DNA of 64,000 nt from RUG420 sp045642465 (GCA_045642465.1 JAZUIY010000016.1:1-64000), one strand, 5' to 3'; shown: positions 1 to 8,153, numbered from the stretch's first letter. Numbers and translations: made by a program. The notes: generated from the letters alone by a model not told the origin.

Positions 1-107
1 GCGTTAAGCTAGTAAGACCCCTGGAAGACTACCAGGTTGATAGGCAGCATGTGTAAGCATGGCGACATGTTCAGCTAGGCTGTACTAATAGGTCGAGGGC
101 TTGTCTA
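1..107 (+). rRNA. 23S ribosomal RNA, 3' end (partial)
   Basis: The first ~107 bases read as the conserved 3' terminal helices of bacterial 23S rRNA, including the tract GTACTAATAGGTCGAGGGCTT just before the mature end. The gene enters from the left edge. The exact 3' end is inferred from family pattern. No 5S gene follows directly; a terminator does. Confidence 0.9.
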
Positions 108-184
108 AATACTTTAGGTATTTCTTGACTAGCAACTACAAATTGCTTCAATGAACTTTGTTCAGTTTTCAGGGTACATAACCC

Positions 185-214
185 AAAGAACCTCAAAAGA
201 GGTTCTTTTTTTTT
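185..214 (+). terminator. Terminator after 23S rRNA
   Basis: A 10-bp stem (AAAGAACCTC / GAGGTTCTTT) with an AAAA loop runs into a T tract. It closes the rRNA transcript before any 5S gene. Confidence 0.85.
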
Positions 215-244
215 GTCTTCTTCCTTGTTATAATAATCTTGTTG

Positions 245-266
245 GTAACGGCAAATGAGTCGTTAC
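245..266. promoter_or_regulatory. Inverted repeat upstream of aminotransferase
   Basis: GTAACG-N10-CGTTAC lies about 50 bases before the aminotransferase start. The symmetry suits a dimeric regulator, but none can be named and it may be chance. Confidence 0.3.
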
Positions 267-317
267 TCACAAAAATTGTGTATTAATACTTCATATATAA
301 AATAGGGAGGAATTCTC

Positions 318-1511
318 ATGAAAACTTCTGAGAAAATTGCAAAGTGCAACCTGTCTCCAATGCGTAAGTATCGCCCAATTCAGTTGGAAGCAGAAGCACG
401 CGGAATGAACATTTATCACCTGAACATTGGTCAGCCTGACGTTCAGACTCCTGACCTGCTCTTCGATGCCATCAAGGCATACTGTGATGAAAAACCGGTT
501 GTATCCTATGCTCCATCTCCAGGACTTCCTGTTCTCGTTGATGCCATTAAGGATTACTACAAGAAGCTGGGTGCAGATTTCAACACCAATGAAATCTATA
601 TCACTGAAGGCGGCTCCGAAGCTCTTCAGACCACCATGCTTACCATCCTTGATCCAGGCGATGAAGTAATCATCCCAGAACCATTCTATCCAAACTACAA
701 CACCTTCATCAGCATTGCTGGCGGCGTTATTAAGCCACTCCAGACTTCTCCGGAAGAAAACTACTTCTTTGCTGACAAGGCTCGTTTGGAAGCTTGCCTT
801 ACCGACAAGACACAGGCTATCCTGTTCTCCAACCCAGGTAACCCAACCGGTACCATCCTTCGCAAGGAAGACTACCTTACCGTTCTTGACTTTGCTAAGG
901 AACATGACCTCTATGTTATCTGTGACGAAGTATATCGTGAATTCCTGTACACCGGTGACATGTTCTCCGGCTGCCAGTTCCCTGGTTACGAAGACAACGT
1001 TATCATCATCGACTCCGTTTCCAAGCGTTTCTCCGCTTGTGGTGCTCGTATTGGTGCTGTTATTTCCCACAACAAGGCATTCATGACCGAACTCATGAAG
1101 CTCATGCAGGGCCGTCTTTCTGCTCCATGGATTGATCAGGTTGGTTCCGCTGCTCTCTACAACGTAGCTCCGGATTACTATGCTGCAGTTCGTGAAGAAT
1201 ACAGAAAGAGAAGAGACATCTGCTACAACGCTCTGAAGGACGTTCCTGGCATTGTTGTTCATTGCCCAGACGGTGCTTTCTACATGATGGCTAAACTTCC
1301 TGTTGACTCTGCAGATAAGTTCCAGCAGTGGCTGCTGAACGAATTCAACGACAACGGCGACACCGTAATGTTCGCTGCTGGCGATGGCTTCTACAAGACT
1401 CCAGGCGGCGGTGTAAACGAAATCAGAATCGCTTACATCCTTGAAGCTGAAAAACTGGAACGCGCTATGGAACTGCTCGTTAAGGGCATTGAAGCTTACA
1501 ACAACAAGTAA
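318..1511 (+). CDS. PLP-dependent class I aminotransferase (aspartate aminotransferase-like)
   Basis: A 397-residue fold-type I aminotransferase that should move an amino group between an amino acid and a 2-oxo acid in the cytoplasm. Visible signatures are the N-terminal LNIGQPDVQTP segment, SNPGNPTGT, the cofactor aspartate in CDEVYREF, and the Schiff-base lysine in SVSKRFSACGARIG at about residue 236. Length is normal for class I/II enzymes. GGGAGG sits 8 bases before the ATG. It is a single-gene unit bounded by terminators and lies oddly between the 23S end and the 5S gene. Aspartate or aromatic substrates are both possible. Confidence 0.88.
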   Translation: MKTSEKIAKCNLSPMRKYRPIQLEAEARGMNIYHLNIGQPDVQTPDLLFDAIKAYCDEKPVVSYAPSPGLPVLVDAIKDYYKKLGADFNTNEIYITEGGSEALQTTMLTILDPGDEVIIPEPFYPNYNTFISIAGGVIKPLQTSPEENYFFADKARLEACLTDKTQAILFSNPGNPTGTILRKEDYLTVLDFAKEHDLYVICDEVYREFLYTGDMFSGCQFPGYEDNVIIIDSVSKRFSACGARIGAVISHNKAFMTELMKLMQGRLSAPWIDQVGSAALYNVAPDYYAAVREEYRKRRDICYNALKDVPGIVVHCPDGAFYMMAKLPVDSADKFQQWLLNEFNDNGDTVMFAAGDGFYKTPGGGVNEIRIAYILEAEKLERAMELLVKGIEAYNNK

Positions 1512-1528
1512 GTGAAAAAAGTTTAAAA

Positions 1529-1563
1529 AAATCCCCAAACTACGCAAAGTTTGGGGATTTTTC
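1529..1563 (+). terminator. Terminator after aminotransferase
   Basis: Stem AAATCCCCAAAC / GTTTGGGGATTT followed by T residues, 18 bases after the stop codon. Confidence 0.9.
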
Positions 1564-1565
1564 TA

Positions 1566-1594
1566 TTGACCCAAAGACCACATTGTGTTAATAT
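1566..1594 (+). promoter_or_regulatory. Promoter of the tRNA-Lys / 5S / tRNA-Asn unit
   Basis: TTGACC and TAATAT separated by exactly 17 bases, 26 bases upstream of tRNA-Lys and just after the previous terminator. This gives the 5S gene a promoter separate from the 23S operon. Confidence 0.7.
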
Positions 1595-1620
1595 GTTTCT
1601 TGCGTTCGAAAAGACCGTAT

Positions 1621-1696
1621 GCACCATTAGCTCAGTTGGTAGAGCACCTGACTCTTAATCAGGGTGTCCAGGGTTCGAGTCCCTGATGGTGTACCA
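1621..1696 (+). tRNA. tRNA-Lys (anticodon CTT)
   Basis: A full cloverleaf reads directly, with D arm AGCTCAGTTGGTAGAGC, anticodon stem CCTGA/TCAGG around loop CTCTTAA, T arm GGGTTCGAGTCCC and an encoded CCA. The CTT anticodon reads AAG. Confidence 0.95.
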
Positions 1697-1700
1697 TAAA

Positions 1701-1819
1701 AGTTGGTGTTTATAGCGCTGAGGGTCCACCCGTTCCCATCCCGAACACGGCAGTTAAGCTCAGCAGTGCCGAAAATACTTGGAGGGCAGCTTCCTGGGAA
1801 AATAGGGCAATGCCAACTT
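1701..1819 (+). rRNA. 5S ribosomal RNA
   Basis: About 119 bases with the classic 5S segment CCCGTTCCCATCCCGAACACGG and terminal arms GTTGGTG / TGCCAAC that pair. It lies between two tRNA genes, about 1.6 kb downstream of the 23S end. Confidence 0.93.
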
Positions 1820-1822
1820 CAT

Positions 1823-1898
1823 GCCTCAATAGCTCAGTCGGTAGAGCACCTGACTGTTAATCAGGGAGTCACAGGTTCAAGTCCTGTTTGAGGCGCCA
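1823..1898 (+). tRNA. tRNA-Asn (anticodon GTT)
   Basis: Acceptor GCCTCAA pairs with TTGAGGC, followed by G and an encoded CCA. The anticodon loop is CTGTTAA. It begins 4 bases after the 5S gene and shares its transcript. Confidence 0.95.
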
Positions 1899-1900
1899 AC

Positions 1901-1930
1901 AAAAGGAGCAGTAATAACTGCTCCTTTTTA
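1901..1930 (+). terminator. Terminator of the tRNA/5S unit
   Basis: AAAAGGAGCAGT / ACTGCTCCTTTT hairpin with T run, 3 bases after the tRNA CCA. Confidence 0.9.
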
Positions 1931-2045
1931 TTTTGCTCATCAGACTTGAACCGTTCAAGGTACGGCTCGAAATCTCGCCCAAACCCTTTTGTCTGTAAAA
2001 CAGACATTTCCCCTATAAGGGGAATCTCCTGTTTGAGGCGCCACT

Positions 2046-2080
2046 AGAAGAGTAACCGAAAAGGTTACTCTTCTTTTTTT
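2046..2080 (+). terminator. Second terminator in the duplicated unit
   Basis: AGAAGAGTAACC / GGTTACTCTTCT with a GAAAA loop and T run, directly after the repeated tRNA tail. Confidence 0.85.
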
Positions 2081-2157
2081 GTTTCTCGGACTTGAACTGT
2101 TTTTTCTTCCGGGGCCGCCTTGGCAAAGTGCCTAAAATCCGTCCAAAAACTTTAACG

Positions 2158-2225
2158 CTTTTAAGTGCTAAAGTGTATTGATTTTAGCACTTTAAAAGTT
2201 TAAAGTAATAAAGTAAATTACTTTA
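2158..2225. promoter_or_regulatory. Two palindromes in the promoter region of the symporter gene
   Basis: CTTTTAAGTGCTAAA (2158-2172) faces TTTAGCACTTTAAAAG (2183-2198), with one extra base in the right arm. A second, perfect palindrome TAAAGTAA-A-TTACTTTA spans 2209-2225 and ends 4 bases before the ribosome binding site. The first uses AGTGCTAA half-sites like CIRCE but in the reverse order. Operator function is inferred. Confidence 0.5.
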
Positions 2226-2240
2226 CTCGGGAGGAAACTC

Positions 2241-3812
2241 ATGGTTATTAAAATTCTTATGCTTTGTGGCTACTTTGCCATTATGCTTGGCATTGGATTT
2301 TACTGCAGAAAGCATGCAACCGATGTAAACGGCTTTGTATTAGGGGGCCGAAGTGTAGGACCTTGGCTGACAGCCTTTGCCTACGGTACCTCTTATTTCT
2401 CTGCAGTAATCTTTGTTGGTTATGCAGGCCAGTTTGGCTGGCGATTCGGCTTGGCCTCAACCTGGATTGGGTTGGGCAACGCCTTTATCGGCTCCTTGTT
2501 AGCCTGGTCCATACTCGGCCGCCGTACCCGGATTATGACCCAGCATTTGGACTCGGCCACAATGCCTCAGTTCTTTGCAAAGCGTTATAACAGTGACGGA
2601 TTAAAGTTACTGTCTTCTTTAATTATCTTTGTATTCTTAATTCCATACACTGCATCGCTCTACAACGGTCTTTCCAGACTGTTTGAAATGGCCTTCAACG
2701 TGGATTACACCATTTGTATTGTCATTATGGCTGTGTTGACGGCTATTTACGTTGTTGCCGGTGGTTACATGGCCACGGCCATTAACGACTTCTTGCAGGG
2801 CTGCGTTATGCTGGTAGGTATTGTTGCGGTTATTGTAGCAGTGCTGAACATTAACGGTGGCTTTATGGGATCCTACAGCGCACTGGCAGAAGTGATGGAT
2901 GATACCGTTGCCGATATGGCCGGTACCTTTACGTCCTTCCTTGGGCCACACCCAATGCAGCTGTTCTTGGTTGTTATTCTGACTTCCCTTGGTACCTGGG
3001 GCCTTCCTCAGATGGTACAGAAGTTCTATGCCATTAAGGGCGAAAAGGACATCCATAAGGGAACTGTCATTTCCACCATCTTTGCACTGATTGTAGCAGG
3101 TGGCTGCTACTTCTTAGGTGGCTTTGGCCGTCTCTTCGGTATTGAAACCACTCCGGAAGGTGCTCCAATTTACGACTCTGTTATTCCGCACATGCTGTCT
3201 AACTTGTCCCCATTGATGATTGCACTGGTACTGGTATTGGTACTTTCCGCTTCCATGTCCACACTTTCTTCTTTGGTTCTGACCTCTGCTTCCACCTTGA
3301 CCCTGGACTTCATTAATCCGGTTATGATGAAAGAAAAGGCTACCGAAAAATCCACTTTGTTGATTCTTCGTATTTTTGTTGCTGTCTTTGTTTTGATTTC
3401 TGCTGTGATTGCCGTTATCCAGTACAAGAGCAGCGTTACCTTTATTGCACAGATGATGGGTCTTTCCTGGGGTGCTTTGGCCGGTTGTTTCCTGGCTCCA
3501 TTCCTCTATGGCCTCTACTGGAAGAAGACCACCAAGGCGGCTTGTTATGTTAACTTCGCCTGGGGTGCTCTCCTCATGGTAATTACTACCGCATTTAAGA
3601 CCCAGCTGGGTCTGGCTGATTCCTGGTTCTGGAGCAGTCCAATCAACACCGGTGTAGTTGCCATGGTAGGCGGACTCATTATTGTTCCTGTTGTCAGCCT
3701 TCTTACCAAGAAGCCGAATGCAGAGGAAGTAAACGGTATCTTCTCTTGCTACGACAAGAAGGTTTCTGTACCTGTTACGGAAGCTTTGAACGCTGATGGG
3801 GAAGAAGAATGA
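2241..3812 (+). CDS. Sodium:solute symporter (SSS family)
   Basis: A 523-residue polytopic membrane protein with about 13 hydrophobic segments. The N-terminal run LGGRSVGPWLTAFAYGTSYFSA is typical of sodium:solute symporters of the proline/pantothenate type. These couple Na+ entry to uptake of an organic solute; the substrate cannot be read from sequence. GGGAGG precedes the ATG by 7 bases. The stop overlaps the next start (ATGA), so it is translationally coupled to an exported SGNH hydrolase, which might release the transported compound. The palindromes upstream suggest repressor control. Confidence 0.85.
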   Translation: MVIKILMLCGYFAIMLGIGFYCRKHATDVNGFVLGGRSVGPWLTAFAYGTSYFSAVIFVGYAGQFGWRFGLASTWIGLGNAFIGSLLAWSILGRRTRIMTQHLDSATMPQFFAKRYNSDGLKLLSSLIIFVFLIPYTASLYNGLSRLFEMAFNVDYTICIVIMAVLTAIYVVAGGYMATAINDFLQGCVMLVGIVAVIVAVLNINGGFMGSYSALAEVMDDTVADMAGTFTSFLGPHPMQLFLVVILTSLGTWGLPQMVQKFYAIKGEKDIHKGTVISTIFALIVAGGCYFLGGFGRLFGIETTPEGAPIYDSVIPHMLSNLSPLMIALVLVLVLSASMSTLSSLVLTSASTLTLDFINPVMMKEKATEKSTLLILRIFVAVFVLISAVIAVIQYKSSVTFIAQMMGLSWGALAGCFLAPFLYGLYWKKTTKAACYVNFAWGALLMVITTAFKTQLGLADSWFWSSPINTGVVAMVGGLIIVPVVSLLTKKPNAEEVNGIFSCYDKKVSVPVTEALNADGEEE

Positions 3813-4903
3813 AAAAAAGAGTATTAAGTCTTCTGCTGGCCCTTTCTATGATGCTGCTCTGCGCTTTGCCGGGCTTTGCTGCATCGCCAAAAAAGGATTA
3901 CAGCGGATATCAAAACTATGTGGCATTAGGGGACAGCATTACCTCAGGGTATGGCTTGGAGCCGCTGGATATTGCCAGTTCTATCCACATGGAGGATTTA
4001 TTAAATTTAGACTGGTCCAAGCTGTCTGAAAGCGGCTTCCAGCTGAATATGCCGCTGACCGGATACAAGAGAGTGGCCGGCTCCTTCCCTGATTTGGTTG
4101 CCAAGCAGACCGGCAGCAAACTGTATCAGTATGCATTCCCGGCTTGGCGTTCTGTGGAAACCCGTTATGTCATTGACCGGAACTACGAGGGGGACCGCTT
4201 CAATTTCCTGCTGACCGGTCAGACGGAAGCAGAGGCACTGGCTTTCCGAGCCCAAACCATAAACGCCATTGAAAATGCGGATCTCATTACCATTAACACC
4301 GGCTCCAACGACCTGCTCCTTACCGCACTCTTCAAAATGATTGCCGTAGCCTACGACTACAACGAGGCAGAAACGCTGGTTTACCTGCATCAGAAACTGG
4401 ATGCCGGAAACACCCTTGAGCAGATTATCAGTGACGTCATTGGTTACGCTGAAGTGGCAAAAATTGTGAGCGATGTAGTTGCAGCCGCTGTGGATGGCAT
4501 GTATCTCGGCTTTGAGAACTGTCTTACCAACTGGGATGCCATTATCAAAGCAATTCACAAGTTAAATCCGAATGCTACTGTAGTGGCCCTCAGCTACTAC
4601 AACCCGTTCACCAACTATAAAATGTGGGACACTTCCCTGATTCCAATTGGTTCTGCTTTGGAAGGCATTTTCATTGGCCTTAACGCCAACATGAAAGCCA
4701 AGGCAGCCACTCTGGATTATACCTATGTAGATGTTCGAAATGTAGAAGTCAATGGGATTCCAACCATGAACTATGTTTTGAGCGGGGCAGACCTGGGAGA
4801 AATGGTAGAAGCATTGCTCTATGGTATTCATCCGACCGTTAAGGGTCATCAGTGGATGGCAGAACGAGTAATGAAAAAGTTACCGGAATGCCCAAAAGCA
4901 TAA
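3809..4903 (+). CDS. Exported SGNH/GDSL-type hydrolase
   Basis: A 364-residue protein with a clear signal peptide (KKR, hydrophobic core, likely cleavage near residue 25). SGNH block I is ALGDSITSGYG with nucleophile Ser43, block III is TGSNDLL near residue 165, and the C-terminal block V is GIHPTVKGHQW. The usual Asp two residues before the catalytic His is not obvious. The family cleaves esters such as lipids, acetylated sugars or acyl groups outside the membrane. It overlaps the symporter by 4 bases, forming a two-gene operon closed by a strong terminator. Confidence 0.82.
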   Translation: MKKRVLSLLLALSMMLLCALPGFAASPKKDYSGYQNYVALGDSITSGYGLEPLDIASSIHMEDLLNLDWSKLSESGFQLNMPLTGYKRVAGSFPDLVAKQTGSKLYQYAFPAWRSVETRYVIDRNYEGDRFNFLLTGQTEAEALAFRAQTINAIENADLITINTGSNDLLLTALFKMIAVAYDYNEAETLVYLHQKLDAGNTLEQIISDVIGYAEVAKIVSDVVAAAVDGMYLGFENCLTNWDAIIKAIHKLNPNATVVALSYYNPFTNYKMWDTSLIPIGSALEGIFIGLNANMKAKAATLDYTYVDVRNVEVNGIPTMNYVLSGADLGEMVEALLYGIHPTVKGHQWMAERVMKKLPECPKA

Positions 4904-4938
4904 AGCTTTTCAAAAAATAAGAAAAGCGAACGTAACAT

Positions 4939-4971
4939 AAAAAAGCGCTTCCTGCGGGAAGCGCTTTTTTT
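4939..4971. terminator. Bidirectional terminator between convergent genes
   Basis: AAAAAGCGCTTCC-TGCG-GGAAGCGCTTTTTT, symmetric, so usable by the SGNH gene on the left and the lipase on the right. Confidence 0.88.
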
Positions 4972-5010
4972 GATGCTTTTTTGGATTTTTGCTTTAGAAA
5001 ACGTTTCTTC

Positions 5011-6198
5011 TTAGTCCATGGAATCCAGGTTGTTTAAGAAGGAAATCATATCCTTATTATACTGAAGATATTTCACTGGGTTTTCCAATAAACCGGCCCA
5101 AGAGAAGTGGTCCTTGTTTTCTACAGGGAAGTTATACCACTGACCTGGTTTTACGTCCATGCCTTCTTCATAGTCGTCAAACTTAGAGGAAAGAGGAGCA
5201 CTCTGTCCAATGACATTTACCATGCCGTCGTTTGGCTTCCAGGCATCGGTAACACCGTAATTCTTTCTCAAGTGCGGCCAGATGATGTTGCCGGTAATGA
5301 GTTCGGTTAATGCGCATGGAATGCAGCAGCGAAGGGTAGGGAGGAAGAAGAACTTTGCATCAAAGGAGCGGTCTGCTCTGCGGGCAAAGTAATAAACCTG
5401 TTCGCCTTCCTTCTGGCTTGGATTCACAATGTCCTGTGCCACTTCAATCTGCATTTCTTTGGCAACGGAGTCAAAGAGATTGGCGTTATATGCTTTCATG
5501 TTTGGAATAAACTTCAGTGGATTCCGGAAATGGAACATCTTACAAGTTCTTGGGTCTTCTGTAAGGCCCCACTGATCCAGACCAAAGTCATACACTTTCT
5601 GTACGAAGGTGTCTCCGATAACGCCGGCAACGCCCATAAGGGCATAGGTGATGACGGTCATACCTTTCTGACCGAATGCGCTGGCCAAAAGGGTGCCGTT
5701 GTTTACACCAGACAGGGTGGTAACGGTGTGCAGCTTCTGTGGCTTGCTTGCCTTGAAGAGTGGAGAGAGTTCATCCGCTGGGGTTCCGGCAATTTCTTCT
5801 TCACAGCCGTGGAGAATCAGGTCTGCAAACATTTTAACAACAGGGCCGCCAAAGCTATGGCCGATGATGTTGATTTTTTCATGGTCTCCCTTTTCACCCC
5901 AGTCTTTTAATACACCCGGGTAGGTGCGGCCGTAACGAGCATGACCATACTTTTCGGAATGAACTTTGCCGTAGTCAACGGTGCCGCCCATAAGGCGAGC
6001 CCAAAGTTCACAACATCTGTCCCAAGCGCTGGCAAATGGGCTGAGAGAAGGGGCATAGGTTTCGAATCCGGCTTTATTTAATGCCTTGGTTAAGTCAAAG
6101 ATTAAACCGTTTTGTGGAATTACCTTGTACATGCCATCCTGTTCACCCCAACCACCGAGGCCGTGAACGTATACGGTTGGATAATTGTTTTTTGTCAT
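5011..6198 (-). CDS. Staphylococcal-type lipase family protein without signal peptide (copy 1)
   Basis: A 395-residue alpha/beta hydrolase of the family I.5/I.6 lipase type. It opens directly on the first core strand (YPTVYVHGLGGWG) and carries GGTVDYGKVHSEKYGHARYG, the nucleophile elbow GHSFGG with Ser115, an acid in NDGMVNV and the His of NKDHFSW. Relatives in Staphylococcus and Geobacillus are secreted triacylglycerol lipases with a presequence; this one has none, so it is probably cytoplasmic. The ATG at 6198 was chosen over upstream starts because AAGGGGG sits 8 bases before it and the paralogue has the same length. It stands alone after the SCP2 operon terminator. Confidence 0.85.
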   Translation of the reverse strand: MTKNNYPTVYVHGLGGWGEQDGMYKVIPQNGLIFDLTKALNKAGFETYAPSLSPFASAWDRCCELWARLMGGTVDYGKVHSEKYGHARYGRTYPGVLKDWGEKGDHEKINIIGHSFGGPVVKMFADLILHGCEEEIAGTPADELSPLFKASKPQKLHTVTTLSGVNNGTLLASAFGQKGMTVITYALMGVAGVIGDTFVQKVYDFGLDQWGLTEDPRTCKMFHFRNPLKFIPNMKAYNANLFDSVAKEMQIEVAQDIVNPSQKEGEQVYYFARRADRSFDAKFFFLPTLRCCIPCALTELITGNIIWPHLRKNYGVTDAWKPNDGMVNVIGQSAPLSSKFDDYEEGMDVKPGQWYNFPVENKDHFSWAGLLENPVKYLQYNKDMISFLNNLDSMD

Positions 6199-6268
6199 AT
6201 TCATTTCCCCCTTAAAGGTTTTAACCAAATCTATTTTAGCATTAAATAGGAAAGCAAAAATACACAAA

Positions 6269-6300
6269 AAAAGACCCGGTGTTTTTACACCGGGTCCCTT
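6269..6300 (-). terminator. Terminator of the transketolase/SCP2 operon
   Basis: Read on the minus strand: GACCCGGTGT, short loop, ACACCGGGTC, then seven T. Confidence 0.9.
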
Positions 6301-6330
6301 TCGCGTTTTATTGGTTAAAAACGTTTTATC

Positions 6331-7116
6331 TTACTGAGCGTAGTCAGCAATCTTGAACAGCAAGTCACCAAGCTGTACGCCGAATTCTGGGCCACCAATT
6401 AACTTCAACTGGCCGGAAGCGGTCATGGAGAACATGTCGCCGGTGCCGAGAAGAATTGCGAGAGCATCAACTGGGGATGCGAAGCGCATGGTGAAGAAAG
6501 GATTGCAACGAGTGCAAGCACCCTTAGCAGCCTTGGAATTACCCTTGTTAAAGCGCATGTGAGCGGTGATTTCTGGATGGCCAACAACTTCCAGCTGATA
6601 TACACGGTCAGGAGACTGTGCAACCCACTTGGAGATCATTGGTTCGCCCATCTTGTTAAGTACGGAAATACCAACGGAAAGAAGGTAGAAGTAGCACTTA
6701 ACGGTGAGAACCTGAGTAGCTTCATCTTTTGGAGCTTCCTTAGCAGTAAGGAGGCTGGACATCTTGAGAAGTACAAGCATGAACTTGATGAACTTACCAA
6801 GGTTACCAATTTTGAATGCTGGGAGCTTGGTCATGTCGCCCTTCATGAAGGCAACCAACTTTTCACAGTTGGAGAAAGCGAGTTCGCCGTCGATTTTGCC
6901 GTCATAGCAACCCTGTACAACTTCCCAAACGCCGTCAGTTACGATGAAATGAACGGCTTTCTTTTCGTTTCCGTCTTTACCGGAAACCTGATAAACTGCG
7001 TTGACGCCCTTGAACTTAGCATTAAGAGAAGGATCGTCAGCAACAATGTATTTCATAAGAGGCAAAGCACCCTTGAGGAATACCTCAGTGCTGTATTTTA
7101 CTGCATCATTTGCCAT
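6331..7116 (-). CDS. SCP2-like sterol/lipid-binding protein, probably tandem domains
   Basis: A 261-residue soluble protein. The C-terminal half (FTMRFASPVDALAILLG, then GQLKLIGG) matches the SCP2 pattern of amphipathic helices around a lipid pocket. The N-terminal half repeats it weakly (GELAFSNCEKLVAFMKGD...AFKIGNLGKF), so two SCP2 folds are likely. SCP2 proteins bind fatty acyl or sterol-like ligands and have no catalytic residues. ATG 7116 is preceded by AAGGAG at 11 bases; a GTG at 7128 is less likely. It lies 20 bases after the transketolase C subunit and ends at the operon terminator. Confidence 0.65.
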   Translation of the reverse strand: MANDAVKYSTEVFLKGALPLMKYIVADDPSLNAKFKGVNAVYQVSGKDGNEKKAVHFIVTDGVWEVVQGCYDGKIDGELAFSNCEKLVAFMKGDMTKLPAFKIGNLGKFIKFMLVLLKMSSLLTAKEAPKDEATQVLTVKCYFYLLSVGISVLNKMGEPMISKWVAQSPDRVYQLEVVGHPEITAHMRFNKGNSKAAKGACTRCNPFFTMRFASPVDALAILLGTGDMFSMTASGQLKLIGGPEFGVQLGDLLFKIADYAQ

Positions 7117-7136
7117 TGTGTCTTTCACTCCTTCTG

Positions 7137-8150
7137 TTAAATTTCGTCAGACCAGTCAAAGTCTTTTTCGCCTTCAACGCCCATAAGATCAAGAACAGCC
7201 TTTTCAATACCGTTGGCATCAATGCCAGCGATTTCAAGAAGGTCTTCCTGAAGACCGATGGTGGAGAAGTCGTTGTCGTGACCGAGCATCTTGAACTTGC
7301 AAGCCTTACCGGAAGCAGCGATTACTTCTGCAACTGCAGAACCCATGCCGCCCTGGGTAATTCTATCTTCAGCAGTAACGATAACGCCGGTTTCTTCAAC
7401 AGCCTTAAGGATAGCTTCCTTGTCGATAGGCTTGATGGTGTGCATGTTAAGAACGCGAACGCTAAGACCAGCGTCGGATTCCAACATACGAGCAGCTTGA
7501 AGAGCTTCGGAAACTTCGCAGCCAACAGCGATGATGGTAAGGTCAGTACCTTCCTTCATAACAGCAGCCTTGTCCCATTCCCAGTTAACTTCATCAAGAG
7601 ATTCGTTAACGATGGCGTCGAAACCACGGTTGATGGAGATGTAGCAAGGACCCTTAACATCTTCATAAGAAGATTTAACAGCAAAGTAAGCTTCAGCACC
7701 GTCGCATGGGCAGAAGATTACGAAGTGTGGAAGAGTCTTGATAACAGCGAGGTCGATAAGGCAGTGGTGAGTAGAACCAGCCTGACCGAAAGAAGTACCA
7801 GCGTGAGTACCAATGATCTTAACAGGAATGTTCTGATAAGCGATATTGGAGTGAATCTGGTCAAGAGAACGTGCGCAAGCAAAGATGGAGAAGGTGGAAG
7901 CGTAAGGTACGAGACCTTCTTTTGCCATACCTGCTGCAATACCGAACATATTGTTTTCGGCAATACCTACGTTAAACAGACGTTCTGGGAACTGTTTAGC
8001 GAAAACGCTGGTCTTGGTAGATTTTGCAAGGTCAGCGGTGATAGCTACTACTTCTGGATGTTCTTCTGCGAGTTCGCAAAGAGCACGGCCATAAACTTCA
8101 GCTGTGGTGAGCTGAGTAGCATCAAGGGAATTGTATAACATACCGCCCAT
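7137..8150 (-). CDS. Transketolase, C-terminal subunit
   Basis: A 337-residue protein equal to the pyrimidine-binding and C-terminal domains of transketolase. It shows GIAENNMFGIAAGMA, with the catalytic Glu that activates thiamine diphosphate, and a C-terminal domain like that of DXS and E1-beta subunits. With the N subunit it should interconvert pentose-phosphate pathway sugars. GGAGGG lies 8 bases before the ATG, inside the end of the N-subunit gene; the stop and start are 3 bases apart, so the two subunits are coupled. Split transketolase is common in anaerobes and archaea. Confidence 0.93.
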   Translation of the reverse strand: MGGMLYNSLDATQLTTAEVYGRALCELAEEHPEVVAITADLAKSTKTSVFAKQFPERLFNVGIAENNMFGIAAGMAKEGLVPYASTFSIFACARSLDQIHSNIAYQNIPVKIIGTHAGTSFGQAGSTHHCLIDLAVIKTLPHFVIFCPCDGAEAYFAVKSSYEDVKGPCYISINRGFDAIVNESLDEVNWEWDKAAVMKEGTDLTIIAVGCEVSEALQAARMLESDAGLSVRVLNMHTIKPIDKEAILKAVEETGVIVTAEDRITQGGMGSAVAEVIAASGKACKFKMLGHDNDFSTIGLQEDLLEIAGIDANGIEKAVLDLMGVEGEKDFDWSDEI

Positions 8151-8153
8151 GTC

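Larger units (their letters stand above)
1882..2100 (+). repeat. Imperfect tandem duplication of tRNA-Asn tail plus terminator
   Basis: The last 17 bases of tRNA-Asn (1882-1898, TCCTGTTTGAGGCGCCA) recur exactly at 2027-2043, 145 bases on. Each copy is followed by a terminator hairpin and then by GACTTGAAC-C/T-GTT (near 1943 and 2089). Two small hairpins (1991-2005 and 2007-2025) stand where the body of a second tRNA would be. This looks like a decayed tandem tRNA unit; an attachment-site remnant is the alternative. Confidence 0.6.

Noticed and set aside
291..1547. 418-residue minus-strand frame
   Set aside because: Antisense to the aminotransferase, which has the full PLP motif set and a ribosome site.
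1703..1891. 62-residue frame across 5S rRNA and tRNA-Asn
   Set aside because: Its end (SIAQSVEHLTVNQGVTGSSPV) is the well-known spurious translation of tRNA genes.
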